A DNA stretch of 64,000 nt, taken from positions 23,746,001 to 23,810,000 of the forward strand of contig NC_077222.1 in the NCBI RefSeq assembly GCF_024763615.1, in the 5' to 3' direction. The position numbers and the translations under genes were made by a program. The notes under the pieces were generated by a model. That model worked only from the letters and a program-made list of their open reading frames with translations, was not told the DNA's origin and made no database searches. This DNA is from Phlebotomus papatasi. Lineage: Eukaryota; Arthropoda; Insecta; Diptera; Psychodidae. Positions within the stretch are counted from its first letter, which is position 1, and each line of letters starts with the position of its first letter. Below are positions 1-13,522 of the stretch, one piece after another.

Positions 1-373
1 GGGGCCTTAGACTTGTAGTAGATCTCACTGGATAGCCTACCAGTGCAAATTACATATAGGTTTATATTCTATAAAACCTGTGAAGTTATGTTGATTTTGT
101 AACAAGGTGGCGACATTATTTGTAGCCTGTTTTTGCTTATGGTCTTCTCGCAAAAATCTTCAACTTTCGCATTCGTTATGATTTTCGGAATCGCCTTCAG
201 ACAAAAATTGCGACAGGACCATAGACAGGCCGCAAGTAAATGACGTCACTACTTGATAACATTATAATTTTGATCATAATTTCACAAACTTTTCTAATGA
301 TTAATTCAATTGATAAGGCCTATAATGTCGGGTACTTCTTAAATTTGTTATTAATTCCTCGAGTTTCTAAATA

Positions 374-803
374 GGGTAAGTGTGCCAAATTTCGGCATAG
401 TTGCATGCAAGCGTCAAAGTCTCAAGTTTGAAATGTAATTTTTTAAATTCAAATTGATTTTTTTATTCTTTTTTTTGTAAAAGTGTTGCTTGGAACCTTG
501 TAAAGAGTTTACCGTCTTTATTTACTCTATAATCATTCTTAATACATTTTAAAATGAATAAAAATATAGACATAGCTTTTGTGGCCTATTTCGGCCACCT
601 TCATTCTCATAGTTCCTTGCCCTTCGGGAATTCTTTCAATATCTTTTTCACGTCATCTCGTTTGTCGAATCTACATTTTTTGTTATTCTTTTGCATTGTA
701 TAATCAATCTCTAGAGTATGTAAAATCTAAAAGTTCATGGAAATTCCAGGAACAAAAAAGGTGGCCGAAATTGCAAGCTGACCGGAATTTGGCACACTTA
801 CCC
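374..803. mobile_element. MITE, 430 bp, TIR GGGTAAGTGTGCCAAATT, TA duplication
   Basis: Left end GGGTAAGTGTGCC and right end GGCACACTTACCC are inverted copies flanked by TA at 372-373 and 804-805. The same-length copy at 8491-8920 is nearly identical. TA duplication suggests mobilisation by a Tc1/mariner-type transposase. There is no coding capacity. Confidence 0.9.
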
Positions 804-942
804 TAGGTTTCCTCGGTTCTTCTAGGCGTCTCAGGTTCTTAAGACTCCTCGTATTCCTCGGGATTCTCAGGTTTTTTGAGTCTCTCATGAATAAAATTAT
901 TTTTAAGGGAGTATGGGTCAGTTTTACATATTCATACAATTA

Positions 943-1238
943 GGGTAGAGTCAGTACTTTTCGCCACCATTAAACTTTAGGGGCCTCGTAAGGTGTGATA
1001 TTTTTGTCAGACTAAAATGAATTTTTGTGTAAAGATACTTTGAAGCAATATCTGTCTATATATCTAGGGTACGTCTCGAGAATTTTAGAGAATCTCATTG
1101 AAAAATATGCATTGGGATATTAGAACAAAACATATTATGAGTGTTGAAATGCTACTTATTCTTAAATGACTTAAATTAGTTGTATTTATATTAGGTGGCG
1201 AAAAAGTACTTACATGGCGAAAAGGGTTGACTCTACCC
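943..1238. mobile_element. MITE, 296 bp, TIR GGGTAGAGTCAGTACTTTTCGCC
   Basis: Left end is mirrored by a right end reading GGCGAAAAGGGTTGACTCTACCC, with TA at 941-942 and 1239-1240. A similar lone end occurs near 40765-40797. Confidence 0.85.
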
Positions 1239-3981
1239 TAGTATTTGTTTTTTACGTTAATAAATTAATATCCTGGATTTGTCCTATATTTTTCAAGTAG
1301 GGGGGGGGGGTGGGGCACCTTTGAATTGTGGTACCTTTTAAATAAAATATTTTTCTTCTATTTTTAATTGAAACTGGATCTTGCCATATTACACATAATT
1401 AGGTCCTTAAACCAATTTTGAAGCTAAAATACAATATAGCATGCAAACAGATAGAACAAAATTGCAAGCAACAAAAGTACCATTGATACAAATTTAAAGG
1501 GAACTCTAAAAATACGTTGATCAGCTTAAAACTCCTTCCCTCTCACCTAGTTTTCTTGGAATTTAATTTTTAATTTAGTAGCAATTTTTAATCGTGTGAA
1601 AGTTCAAAGTGGACACGATTTTTCTCAAGCATTTCTTACCTTCCTGTCCTTCATGATATTATGTTTACACGGTTTACACTATATATAGCGTGACTGTATT
1701 TTCTTGAAATTGAAAAGTATTTTAGGCTTTTTTTCCCCTTGTAATATTCTGTGTCACGGGGAGTGTATGAAGGTAGTATATGATGAAGTTAACATTAAGG
1801 AAAAAGGTGTATACGTGAATTACTTGTTTGAACATTTGCTCAGAAGTTCTATATTTCTCTGACTGAGATTATATGTTTTTTTTTACCTTTTGTGAGACTT
1901 GTTTCACATTCACCTTTTTTCTGCTACATGGCAATAATATATGAAAGTAAACTTTTGAGTGGCATTTATACTATCAAAGTCTTACAATTGTGGGGCTATT
2001 ACATGGAGTTAGTTTCCTATAACTTTAAAGTACTTGGCGCACATTCCACGCACAGAGCAAGTACACGAGGTTACAAATGTGAATTGAATATGCATTAATG
2101 TTTTAAATGTGGGATTTAACAGTTAAACTGTTTTATTGATATTTGCCAATTAGATAGAGATGAAAAAAAAAAGAAAAATAGATTATTTTCCGAGTTTTTT
2201 TTTTCACTGAACATCAAATTAAATTGGTATTCTTCTGGAACACGCACATTAAGTCTGTTATAGAGATGTGAAGAAATAAAGGTATTAAATTGTAATTATT
2301 GGGGTATTTAAAGTGGAAAAAGATCCTACAAAAATTGCGGTTTCTTCCTCTAAAATTTGTGTTTATTTAAAAGTTTCTTTTTTTGCGATATTTACACAAA
2401 AGTTGGAAGTTTTCTGAGGCATGTGCCAATTTTTTTTCTTTTTCATCACCTCTTAAGCTACCCAAAATACATTTATATCCATCCATTTTATATATTGTTC
2501 TGAATTATATACATTGATCTAGCTTCTATATATGTATGAGAGAAGTTTACACTATTTTGGCAACATTTTCAATGTCAATGCGATGACGCGGTGTTCTGTA
2601 TGGCAAACAATAATGTTCAAGTTTTATTATTGTTAGCATTTATAGAAGCACGTTGAGATGTGTGAAAGAGTATGAGAGAGTTATTAAGAGGAGAAGATTT
2701 TTTTTTGTACTAATACAAAGATGTTATAAGTCTCTTTTGGCTCAAGAAAATTCTCACATGATGTGCACAAAGTTTGTGAAAAATCATTCGTCATGTCTTC
2801 CGGTATCACCGCTAAAATTAAATAATAACGGCTTGGAATTTATCACGAGTTTACTATATCCGTCTAATTTTATAATAATTATTATTAGATAGACAAATTA
2901 AAATTGCAATTTTACTATTTTTAAATAAATTAATTTGTTGCGAGTCAATTTAGATGACTCGTTCTTTTTGTTTTTAGTCAAAAAATAAAATTTTATTGTA
3001 TTTTCTTGGATAATTCTATCATTGAACAATCTTTTCAGGAAAAAATTTCCTCCCTCTATTTCATGGTAAGTTTAATTTTCATGTTTTTTTCTCTTTCTCT
3101 CAATAACTGCTTAATTATCACCGTAGTATATTTTTTATGTTATATATCTCCCATTATATCTTTAAAAAGAGATTTCTAATTTGTCTACTATTGATTTTTC
3201 ATCTTGGAATTTTTCTCCTAATTAATCTTTATCGTGAGATTTTCCTTTTTTCTGCTATTTCGAACAATTATCTTTTCCTTTTCATATCTGTTATTTTTTT
3301 ACACAATTTTTCATATCGATTAGTGTCTCTGAACGCCAGTTTGCAATTAAGCACCGTATCAAGGGCATATTGTAATTGTGATTTTCTATTATTATTGATT
3401 TTATTCCAAGTATTCTATGTGTATATAAGTAAAAATATATAGAGTGAGAATTGTACACATATTGAACATTATTATCTATAAGTTGACCACAAAACCCAGA
3501 ATCAATTTGTTATTTAAATGAATTGTTGGGTGTCTGTTGTGACAAAGAGAGATTTATGCTTAGTTCTTGCTATTCACATAAATTTTCAACCTTTTCTTCC
3601 ATATTTTTTTTCTATATTCTCTACTTCTGTCCCCTTCAACTAGTTCTTTGTCAAGTATGTGTCCTCTTTAGATGCATCTGTGTACACGAGAAGAGAAGCA
3701 GGAAGGAGGTCAAAACCAGGAGGAAAAAGGTCATATAGAAATAGATAAGGGCACAACATACATTTCTTTCCTGACCACCCAAATTGTTTGTCCTTCTTTT
3801 GGTTTAAGAAGAAAGATCTCCTTGGGAGTTCCTAGGAGCTTCCATGTTACAAATAGAAAAGGGAAACCTTGCATTATTCTGAGATTCCAGGTTTAAGTCC
3901 TAAAGCACATAACAGATGTTTGTTGGGAAATACGACCGTAGAAATTAAATTAGAAAAACGCCCTTAAATTTTATGCACTTA

Positions 3982-4198
3982 GGGGGAATTGGGGCACCTC
4001 TGAATATGAGGCAACTTTAAAATTGGGATTTTTTCCTATGTTTAAATGAAACTGAGCCATATCATAATGTAATTTAGCTTCTCAATCTCTTTGTACAGCT
4101 CAATTACATCATAATAAGGGTCAATTGTAAATAAAAATAAATGAAAAATCCCAATTTCAAAGCTGCCGCCCTATATTCAAAAATGCCCCACTTTCCCC
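3982..4198. mobile_element. MITE, 217 bp, TIR GGGGGAATTGGGGCACCTCTGAAT
   Basis: The right end reads ATTCAAAAATGCCCCACTTTCCCC. TA flanks both ends. Related diverged ends are at about 1301, 10716-10916 and 10981-11128. Confidence 0.8.
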
Positions 4199-7100
4199 TA
4201 CAATATTTTGGAGTATAGCAACAGAGTAAAAGCTCTACTAAACTTAATCTTTCTTTGACAGTTTAAATTAGTACGACTTTTGGTTTGAAAAAATTGGTAT
4301 ATTTCCAAGATTGTTGAATAAGCACAAATAAAATTTAGCACACGCATGTACTAAATCAATAGATATAAATCAGGAAAACACTACATGGAAGAGTAAAGTA
4401 TATTAGAAGGCCCTGAATGGCAATAAATTTGAAATCATCAGTGCGATATTAAAGAAAAAATATCACCAAATGTGTGTACTAAATTAAAAAAAAAACACTG
4501 AAAATAAAAGGCAATAAAGTATTAGAAAATTCACTAGAAGCTGGCCTAAACAAAGACCTAAGTGATCACTTAATATCTGTAACACAAAGAAAAAATTATT
4601 AGTACACATGTGTACTAAATCAAGAAAAGAAGAATAAAGTAAAACCTCACTTAACCAAATACCTGAGATATACGTAAAAAGCTGTACTAAATCAAAGAAA
4701 TATTTTGTTGAAAGTTGTTTTGTGGATTTTTTTTTAGTACTTATCAATTTTAGAAAAAAATGTGGACCAGTTACAGATGGAATGAGAAACCATTCTTGGA
4801 ATTATTTCAATTCATTTTAAATTACGTAATATTTACCTGTAGCTAAATTTATTACAGTCAAGTTCCTCAAATATGACCAACTGTTGAATTTGAAACGTAC
4901 CCAAGAAACAAGTTTTTCTTAATATAGTCTTGTAGAATTCCTTAAGTAAGGCACTATAGAACAAAAAATCTTTTTAATTACTTATAACGCTCTTGGTTCC
5001 ATCACTGAGATTACTATAAGTAAAGTGGCGCACTCTTAAGGATCTTAAGGGCTTCTATAGGAATTTCAACAGAAAATTCGAACTTTAAGTCTTTTAAAAG
5101 TGCATTAAAAGACTTGTTTAATACTTGGTTCTATAAGGCAGCTATTTTGCTTCTTGGGTAATGTCGCTGACACACCTTTTCAATTAAGTAAAATTCAATC
5201 GATTGAAATTTTGACTTTTACTCTTTCAAACTGAAATAATATAACATATCATTGTCTCTTTCCGTCAAATGAAAATTGAAATTTAAATTTTAAAATTCAT
5301 TTGACAGATAGAGACAGCTATTATCTGATTTCAGGTTGCACAAGTAAGAGATAAAATTTTAATAGATTGAATTTGACTCAATTAAAAAGGTGTGCCAGCG
5401 CTATAAAATTTGAGGTTATGTGAAGAGTTTTGCCTAGAGTCTGAATTAGAACCAATTTTTCATTTCTATTTCCACAATATTATTATATTATATTAACTTC
5501 CTCAACAAATTCCATTTATTTAACATTAAATTATATTTATATATTATTAAAAGTTATTTTTCTTAATTTAGCGAAGGTGTATTTCACACAAATTCCGTCA
5601 CGTTTTTGAAAATATTGTTCATACTTGAGAAACTCTACTGTAACTGTTCAAAGTATGGTCCTGGATACTAAATCGGTCAGCAAAAAATACGTTAATAACC
5701 TAAAATTTAGTACATGCTTGTACTAAAGATGTTGTAACAAATTTAATGTATTTAATTTTGATTTAAAGTATTTAGTACAATAAAGAAACATCATTAAGAA
5801 TTGAGCTAATAATTTGAAAGAAGTTGTACTAAATTAATCAGAAATGCAGTCTTGTATTTTTTGGTACCATTATAAAATGGATCAAAATTATAGATTAAAC
5901 GGATAAATTTCATTTTTTCCATACGTTTTTGCATAGAGGCACTGACGACTATTGGCAAGTTTTTTCCTAAAGGGAATTGACTTATCAGTCTGATATATTT
6001 CGAAATCGTTCATTAAAAGCTATCTAAAAATACACATTTCATAGTGTTCGCCGAAATAATACAAGAACTACGAGCAAATTTGTTTAAGTCGCGGTGCAAT
6101 ATCTGCAAAATTTTTACAAGGAAAAGAGAAAAATAGCTTCACTTTTTATTAGGCTTGATGGGCCCCAGGTCAATGATATGTGAGATGTTTAATTTAGCAA
6201 AATGATGGATTTGTACTAAATTTTGTTTCCAAATTCAGATGTTTTTTTAAGTATGATAAACTGTACTAAATCTGAGAAATGCGAGAAAATTGCGGATTAT
6301 TTTGTCTCCATTAAAGTCAAATGATATGCTAAATATTTAATGGGATTGTAATAAAAGTCAGACAATGTAATATGGGAAGTTAATTTCATTTTCATGAAAT
6401 TAATGTACCAGCTACATAACCTATAAAATTTCAACAGTAACTACCTCCAATAGTCATTAGCTCAAACCTTCTTGATTTAGAGCTTCAATTTTATTTAGAA
6501 ACTAATTTGAAATATGAAGACATGGAATTGAAATGTCTAGTGATTATACATAATAAGTGATGTTCAGAATCATCCCAATATTTCGTTTGCAATATGCTTT
6601 CCAAAACGTTAAATTATTCCACTATACAATTGCTTGAAATACCTTTTCTCAGAGCGTTTTCTTTACACCCTAAATATTTTATTGGCAATCTTCTTGATTT
6701 TGCTCGCTTTCTCTGAAACAAAAGAAAATTCTGCAAAAACGTGCAGATGACTCGTGTCGTTCAATTGAGTTGAAAACTTTCGAGATTGTAATATGTAGAA
6801 ATTGTGTGGTACGCGACTGGTATGGAAAGAAAAAGAAGGGGGTTTAATCACCTTCTATTTGAGACGATATTTTCTAAATAATTTTCTTTTTCGTGAGAAA
6901 TTGGAAAAATTTTCTCCTATACATTTTTTCAAATGTTTGAGAGAAATTTTTGCCTTTTGTGTAGACGTTTCTTCATTTTTATTTTTTTTTTTGTTGTTAT
7001 TTCAATTTTATCGCTAAATTATGAGTGGGTGCCCTTTTGAAGAAAGAGTTAAAGTGTTGGGTTTTGACATGAAAGTCACACTTTTGAAATGTATATCGTG

Positions 7101-7894
7101 TTTCTGCAATTGCAAATATCTTTTCTCGCCGATAATTCAGCAAAGTAATAAATTTATTGTGCAGTGTAAATTTCACCTACACCACAATTTTTGCAATTAT
7201 GTCGAATGGGTGACTTTTGCCTAATGGTTAAAAACGTTTTAAAAGCATATTAACCAATGAATCTAATAGGGAATGAGGTGAAAAATTTCTCAATTTTGAC
7301 TCTTTTATAAAAGTCATGCTGGAATATGCTGCAATAACTTAAAAGCATTGAAATGCGTCTGAATAAGTGTATGAGTTATAGTTTTATGGGTAAATATAAC
7401 TATAAGTGATATTTAGTGAAAGTATCCAATTGAGTGCACCAACATCTCAGCATTTTCTGTCTGTTTCTCTTTTCTGGGGGAGGGAAAAGAGGGTGATACT
7501 TTTGTGAATTGTTGCAGCATTTATCGCAAATAAGTAAGCAATTTTGCAACTTGAGGCACTTTTGTGTTAAAATTCATTCCCATAAACTTTAGGTAATTTA
7601 CTTTTGCATTGTTACATGCTGAGAGAAAAGGATTTGTGATTGCAAGTGCAAAATTAACCACTAACTTGGCTCGTTTTGTTGTGGTCCTGGAATTTTAAGA
7701 ATAAAGAAAAGTGAATCACTTTTCTTCGTGACTTACGATTTAAGACGGTAGATGTATAGGGGGGAATGGGGTAGCACTACACAGGGGCAGTTTCAAACAC
7801 TGCGATTTTTTACAAGTTAATAGGCCTTCACAAAACAAAAACCTATTAACTGGACCTCCAATAAAACGAAGATTTTTAAATCAGTTACAATGTA

Positions 7895-8091
7895 GGGGAA
7901 ACTGGGGCACCACCAAACACGGGGTACCGCCACCAAACATTGTGATTTTTTAATCAGATATTCGACTTTTGATGGCAAAACCTATGGAAATTTTTAGGCA
8001 TTATAGGGATGCTTGTCCACTAAAGAAATGGTAGAGATAGTCCAAGGAGTTTAAAAATGAAAATTAGTGTTTGGTGGTGCCCCAGATCCCC
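7895..8091. mobile_element. MITE, about 197 bp, TIR GGGGAAACTGGGGCACCACC
   Basis: Right end GGTGGTGCCCCAGATCCCC mirrors the left end. An oppositely oriented copy is at 11298-11493. The preceding 7759-7892 segment begins with a related TA-GGGGGGAATGGGGTAGC end, suggesting adjacent or nested insertion. Confidence 0.85.
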
Positions 8092-8101
8092 TTATTTACT
8101 G

Positions 8102-8488
8102 CACAGAAAAAAATATATTTTCTGAAATTGTTCGTAAATATTTGTAAAATCCTTGTGGGAACTTGCAAAGAGCTCGTAAATCGTAACGCACTAAAAAGTT
8201 CGTAAATTTTTATACTCTTTTCTAGAAACATTGTTCATAACATGATCGCTTGACCAGCACTTGTTCTTTAACAAACATTCGTAAATATTCGTAAAGGCAC
8301 AAACATGTTTGTAAAATTTTGTAAGTTATTTTCAAAATTTGTCAGACAAACTTTAATAAATGTTTGTGAAGGAAGTACAAACATTCACCAACTTTTTAAT
8401 GGACTATACGATTTTAAAGCATTTTAGTTCTTCATTAGGATTTCACAAATATTTATACGAATAATTTTACAACAGGTTTTTTTCTGTG
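8102..8488. mobile_element. Foldback element, CACAGAAAA ends, TTCGTAAA-rich
   Basis: Begins CACAGAAAAAAATAT and ends TTTTTTTCTGTG. The interior is full of TTCGTAAA/TTTGTAAA words and is self-complementary. Related copies are at 15844-16321 and 46065-46301. Confidence 0.8.
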
Positions 8489-8490
8489 TA

Positions 8491-8920
8491 GGGTAAGTGT
8501 ACCAAATTTCGGCATAGTTGCATGCAAGCGTCAAAGTCTCAAGTTTGAAATGTAATATTTTAAATACAAATTGATTTTTTTTATTCTTTCTTCTTGAAGA
8601 GTGTTGCTGGGAACCTTTTAAATAAAGAGTTTACCGTCTTTATTTACTCTAAAATCATTATTAATACATTTTAAAATGAATAAAATATAGACATGGCTTT
8701 GGTGCCCTATTTCGGCCACCTTCATTCTCATAGTTCCTTGCCCTTGGGGAATTCTTCCAATGTCTTTTTCACGTCATTTTGTTTGTTGAATCAACATTTT
8801 TTGTTATTCTTTTGCATTGTATAATCTCTAGAGTATGTAAAAACTGAAAACTCATGGAAATTCGAGGAACAAAAAGGGTGGCCGAAATTGCAAGCTGGCC
8901 GAACTTTGGCACACTTACCC
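8491..8920. mobile_element. MITE, 430 bp, second copy of the GGGTAAGTGTGCC family
   Basis: Same ends and internal sequence as the copy at 374, same orientation, TA at 8489-8490 and 8921-8922. Its left TA directly abuts the CTGTG end of the foldback element at 8102-8488. Confidence 0.9.
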
Positions 8921-10173
8921 TACTGAAAATTAGATTCACATTTTGTTAAACAATTATTAAGTTATTGGGAAAACAGAATTTAAGGCAGTTTTGCACAGCA
9001 ATTTTAGCACGAGTATCAGTCGGATGATTTTTGAATTTCTCAATGTCAAATTTCGAATACTTCTCCGTCAATCCTAGATGGCGCTTCACGTGAGTAAGAG
9101 GTAAAGTTCCCAAAGTAGATGATAATCCAATTGAAAAATATTCCTTAATATTACCACATTTACTTAATATCTCTTAAATATTGAAAAAATATTGACAAAT
9201 TGTCAAAAATTGTGCAAATTCCCCAGATTTTCCTCTGTAGCAGAAAAAATGCAGTAAAACGTTGAGTATTCAATAAAAAAAAACTAGAGCTCTATGAAGA
9301 GCTTTTATTGTTGCATTGTTCTCAATACATTTTTCTTTTGCCTCATAGTGTATAGTGATTATTTAAATTTCACCACATGTCTATTTAATTTTTTTTCTCT
9401 TCTTCCATTTTAATGATACTAAAAACACTGAAAAAGTTGCAAAAAGAAAGGATTTTCTCTGCACTATTTTGCATTAAGGAAATTGCAATGGGGCTTTTGC
9501 GTGAAAAGATGATTTTATGAGAATTTAAACTTTTTGTATTTGGGCTCAAAGAGCTATAAGTCGCTCTCTAAAAATTTATAGTAATATATGTATGAAGAAA
9601 TAAAACACTTTCCCTTTATGCAATTTTTCGTCTTATACGAGAGGCAGACAGAAAGAGAGAGAGAGAAACCTAAAAATGATTCTCTTTTAGCACAACATTT
9701 CGTATGTAGGTTTTTTTTTTGCTTCACCAAATGGCTCAAAGTATTGCAAAAGTCTGGTGTCCGACTTTAAAATTGTATATATAGTCGGAGAAGTGATGTA
9801 AAAGAAAATTCGATAATTGAATTAACTTTTCCATTAGCATTTTTCGCAAAAATTTCATCACAAAACGTGGATACTAATGTCAGTTTTTTTTTTATTAATC
9901 TGTGTGTGGCTTTATCATTTACCCCTGACGCCAGCTCTTAACTATGATTTAATTTTTGCGTAGTTGATTTCGTCATGAAATAATTTTGCACGCAGATCTT
10001 AAAAAGAAATTAGATTCAGTACATAGTGAAATTTATCAGGAAATAGGTAAGCATTATGATGAATTTCACTTTCAATGCAATATCAAAAATCGCTTATATA
10101 AAATCTTGTTGATTTCATCATCCCTCTCGTTATAGAGATTCTTGTAAATTATTGATTCTTGAGTCTATCATAA

Positions 10174-10427
10174 CACTGAGAAAAAAACGGGGGTGCGATT
10201 AACTCTTTTTCCTCGTAACTATTAACACTTTTTAGGTGTAAAAATATATCAACATTTTTTAATGTTAATTTTACACCCTTTTAAGCGTAAAATTAACATG
10301 AAAAAGGGTAACCTTAACCCCTAATACACCTAAAAAGCATAATATTTACACCGATTTCGGATCAATACTGCAAGATAAAATAAACATTTTCGGAATGTTA
10401 TTTTAACTTTTTCGGATTTCTCTCAGT
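10174..10427. mobile_element. CACTGAG MITE, copy 1
   Basis: Starts CACTGAGAAAAAAACGGGGG and ends GGATTTCTCTCAGT. The interior has inverted TTAATGTTAATTTTACACC-type words. Six copies are in the window. Confidence 0.85.
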
Positions 10428-10454
10428 CAGGGTTCAAATAGTTTAAATTCTAGG

Positions 10455-10715
10455 CACTGAGAGTAATCTGAAAAAGTTAAAATAACATTCCGGAAATGTT
10501 AATTTTACCCTGCAGTATTGATCCGAAATCGATGTAAATATTACCCTTTTACCCTTTTTAGGTGTATTCGGGGTTAAAGTTACCCTTTTTTCATGTTGAT
10601 TTTACCCTCAAAAGGTGTAAAATTAACATTAAAAAATGTTGATATATTTTTACACCTAAAAAGTGTTAAAGTTATGAGGAAAAAAAGTTAATCGCACCCT
10701 CTTTTTTTCTCAGTG
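10455..10715. mobile_element. CACTGAG MITE, copy 2, inverted relative to copy 1
   Basis: Reverse complement of copy 1, only 27 bp away, ending TTTTTTTCTCAGTG. The pair therefore forms a large inverted repeat. Confidence 0.85.
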
Positions 10716-10980
10716 GGGGAAAGTGGTTTGCCTTTGAATGCGGCAGCCTTTGAACTTGACAATTTATTTTTTTCATTTATTTCAAAAAGCAAAAATTCTA
10801 TTTTGTTAATCGAAGTTAATAGAAAATACTTAAAGTTGTATTGACTATAGTTTAGAGAAAAGGGTTTTTGCTTTGGAAAATAAGAGAAAAATTGAAATAT
10901 TCTAATACTTTCCCCTATACATGAACTGCACGAGAATTAAAAATGCCTTTTTTGAGTTTCGAACCCGATATTCTAATCTA

Positions 10981-11128
10981 GGGTGGAAATGGGATACCTT
11001 CGAAATTAGACTTTTTCCTCGTACTTTTAAATGGAATTGAGTCTTTCCATGGTATCTGTTCCATTTCAAAATTTGATAGAAAAGCCCAATTCATAAAGTG
11101 CCACTGTTTAAAGATGCCCCACTTTCCC
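10981..11128. mobile_element. Diverged short MITE related to 3982-4198
   Basis: Begins TA-GGGTGGAAATGGGATACC and ends GATGCCCCACTTTCCC with imperfect inverted ends. Confidence 0.55.
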
Positions 11129-11297
11129 TTATTTTCTCTTGAGAATACTCCCCGGATACGACACAAGGATTAACACTGATTTCAAATTTCTAAAATTATA
11201 TCAAATTTTGAATATGTTTTTCAGAATGAAAAATGTTAAACAAAAATTGGGATAGTTTTTATTACATAAAGAGCATAAGCATTTTAAAGGATATTTA

Positions 11298-11493
11298 GGA
11301 GAAACTGGGCCATCACCAAATACGGGGTAGCATCAAACACTAATTTTTATTTCTAAACTATTTGGACTATCTTGACCATTTTTACAGTGGACAAGCATCC
11401 CTATAATAAGTCTTGTCCACTGAAGTCGAATATTCTATTAAAAAATTGCAGTGTTTGGTGCTACCCCGTGTTTCGTGGTGCCCCAGTGTCCCC
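11298..11493. mobile_element. MITE, 196 bp, reverse copy of 7895-8091
   Basis: Left end GGAGAAACTGGGCCATCACC and right end GTGGTGCCCCAGTGTCCCC, with TA on both sides. The interior matches the 7895 copy when read in reverse. Confidence 0.85.
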
Positions 11494-13522
11494 TATTTTT
11501 ATTTTTTTAATAGGACCATGTTATCAGATTGAAAAAAATATTATTGAGCTTTAAAAAAAGAAAAAATCAAATTGCATGTTCCTAATGTTAACAAAAGGGT
11601 GTCCCTAGACTAATCTAATATACAATTTCCTAATTTAACGTTACTCCCTATAATTTTTCTATTTTCTTTTGCAAAACTCTCTCTGTCTGAATTAATTTGA
11701 GTTTTGAGAAATTCAACAAAACTGGTATATACACTCAATATTCAATTAAATACACTTCTTTTATAACAACTTACATCTTAACTATCGTTTATTGAACAGA
11801 GTATAATCAACTCTTTGCACACATATTTCAACCAATGAGCCCGATGAGCCTTTTCTCTTTTCGGTGAATGGATTTCATGAAAAATTTCTTACTCTCAGAA
11901 AGAGAGAAAGAGTTACAAACTCAAAGATTATTTCTTTTTCTTTTTTTGGTTAAGAAGTGCGGGCGATGAAAAAGTCATGGATATAATGGGAAAGTGTTTT
12001 GGATTTTTGTGAGAAACAACAAAATTATGTTTGTTATGAAAACAACAAGAGAAAGCGAATTGATTTTGTCTCTTGGCACTTTTTTGTTTTACAAAAAAAA
12101 AAAAAAGAAACATTTCTCCAAAGGTGCATTGGCGGAAAATTTTGCCATTTCCTCAATCTCTCTTTTAAATATACGAATATCTAGCATCTCCCACACACTT
12201 TCTGATCACTGATTGGTTTGTGTTATGTGAGCAAGCCTGGTGAAAACTTACACACAGTGTCGTGGTTAAAATGATGGCGCAACTAAAATATAGCTTTTGG
12301 TATTTAGAATGGGATTTTTTTTCAAATTTCCTTGTAAGTTTCACTGAGAGTGTTCTCAAAAGTGAAAGTTATATGCAAATTCTACTATTTATGTTGGATT
12401 ATTGCTATTAGGAATTACTTTATGCAAATAGGGTCTAGGGGAAAGCTTTCAGGCTTCGTACATACTCTGGCTTCGAACACTTCATATTTTCCCATATTCC
12501 TTTAATGCTACTGACTTTCGCGAAATGAATGTCTTAATACTAGCTATTAAAAATGAATGAAATCATCAGGGCCAATTTTTTGCAAAGTCAAAAAAAAAAC
12601 ATGTTTTTGGAGGGGATAGGGGGTGGGGGGTACTTTGGGTAAGTTAGTTCGATAGAGAATGTTGACTTGTGGGGGGTCACCGAAGACCGGAAGTCACTAT
12701 CTCTTACCGTTTAGCAGCCAGGATGGAGAAAAATTGAAAAAAGTCGATTGTGTAAACTGCTCTCTCTTGGAGTTCGAGCAGTTAAAAATAGCCATAGATC
12801 AAATTCAATAGAGAAATATGAGAAAAAGTATGAAGTGTTGGAATCCATAAAGCATTCTTTGAGTCTTCAGAATCTTCAAATTTTGAATTTTAAAAATTAA
12901 ATAAAAAAAATTATACAAATAATGATATTCAGATCATAGTTTTTATTCAAAATCGGTTTCGTGAGCTAAAGAAATGTCATGTTTACTTATCGGTTCGACC
13001 GTATGGGGACTGACATATTTCCAGTTTGAATTTCAAAGTGTCTCGGGTGTCAGCAAGAGTATCGGTCTTCCTTTACTTAAATAGAAACACAAAGCAACAA
13101 GACGCATAATTTTCCTGTTCTATTATAATTCTTCTTTTAATCACTAAATAATTTCTTAACAGCTTTTTAATATGGTATTTCATAAATTTTCCCAGCCTCA
13201 TGCGAATATTTTGTTCGAAAATTCGAAATTGGAGTTTGAAGTCTTCGAGCGTCAACAACATTTTGATTATTGATCTTTTAGCCAAAACACTATTGGAACA
13301 TCAAACTTCAGGTGTGTGGAACGTGTGGAACGGTATATTGTACGGATGATTTATTTTATTAAGCGGAGACACGAACCATGAAATTTTAATTTTTTAAAAT
13401 ATATTTTTATCGAAAATAATACAGATATTTAAGATAAAATAGAAAGACAAGCGTTATAAGAAGTTGAAATTTATAAAAAAAAAACTTGCCTTACCGCTGT
13501 ATATCCCTTTAAAATTATTACA

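Larger units (their letters stand above)
1..8930. other. Gene-free AT-rich stretch with MITEs and a GTACTAAA cluster
   Basis: No coding exon is supportable; the open frames are short, low-complexity and unlike any family I know. It holds inverted-repeat elements at 374-803, 943-1238, 3982-4198, 7895-8091, 8102-8488 and 8491-8920, plus a probable partial relative starting at a G-run near 1301. The octamer GTACTAAA/TTTAGTAC recurs from 4348 to 6270. From 1510 to 3900 I see only simple AT-rich sequence. Confidence 0.6.

Noticed and set aside
10911..10980. GTTTCGAACCC-like word resembling a tRNA T-arm
   Set aside because: No matching B-box spacing, anticodon arm or acceptor stem around it.
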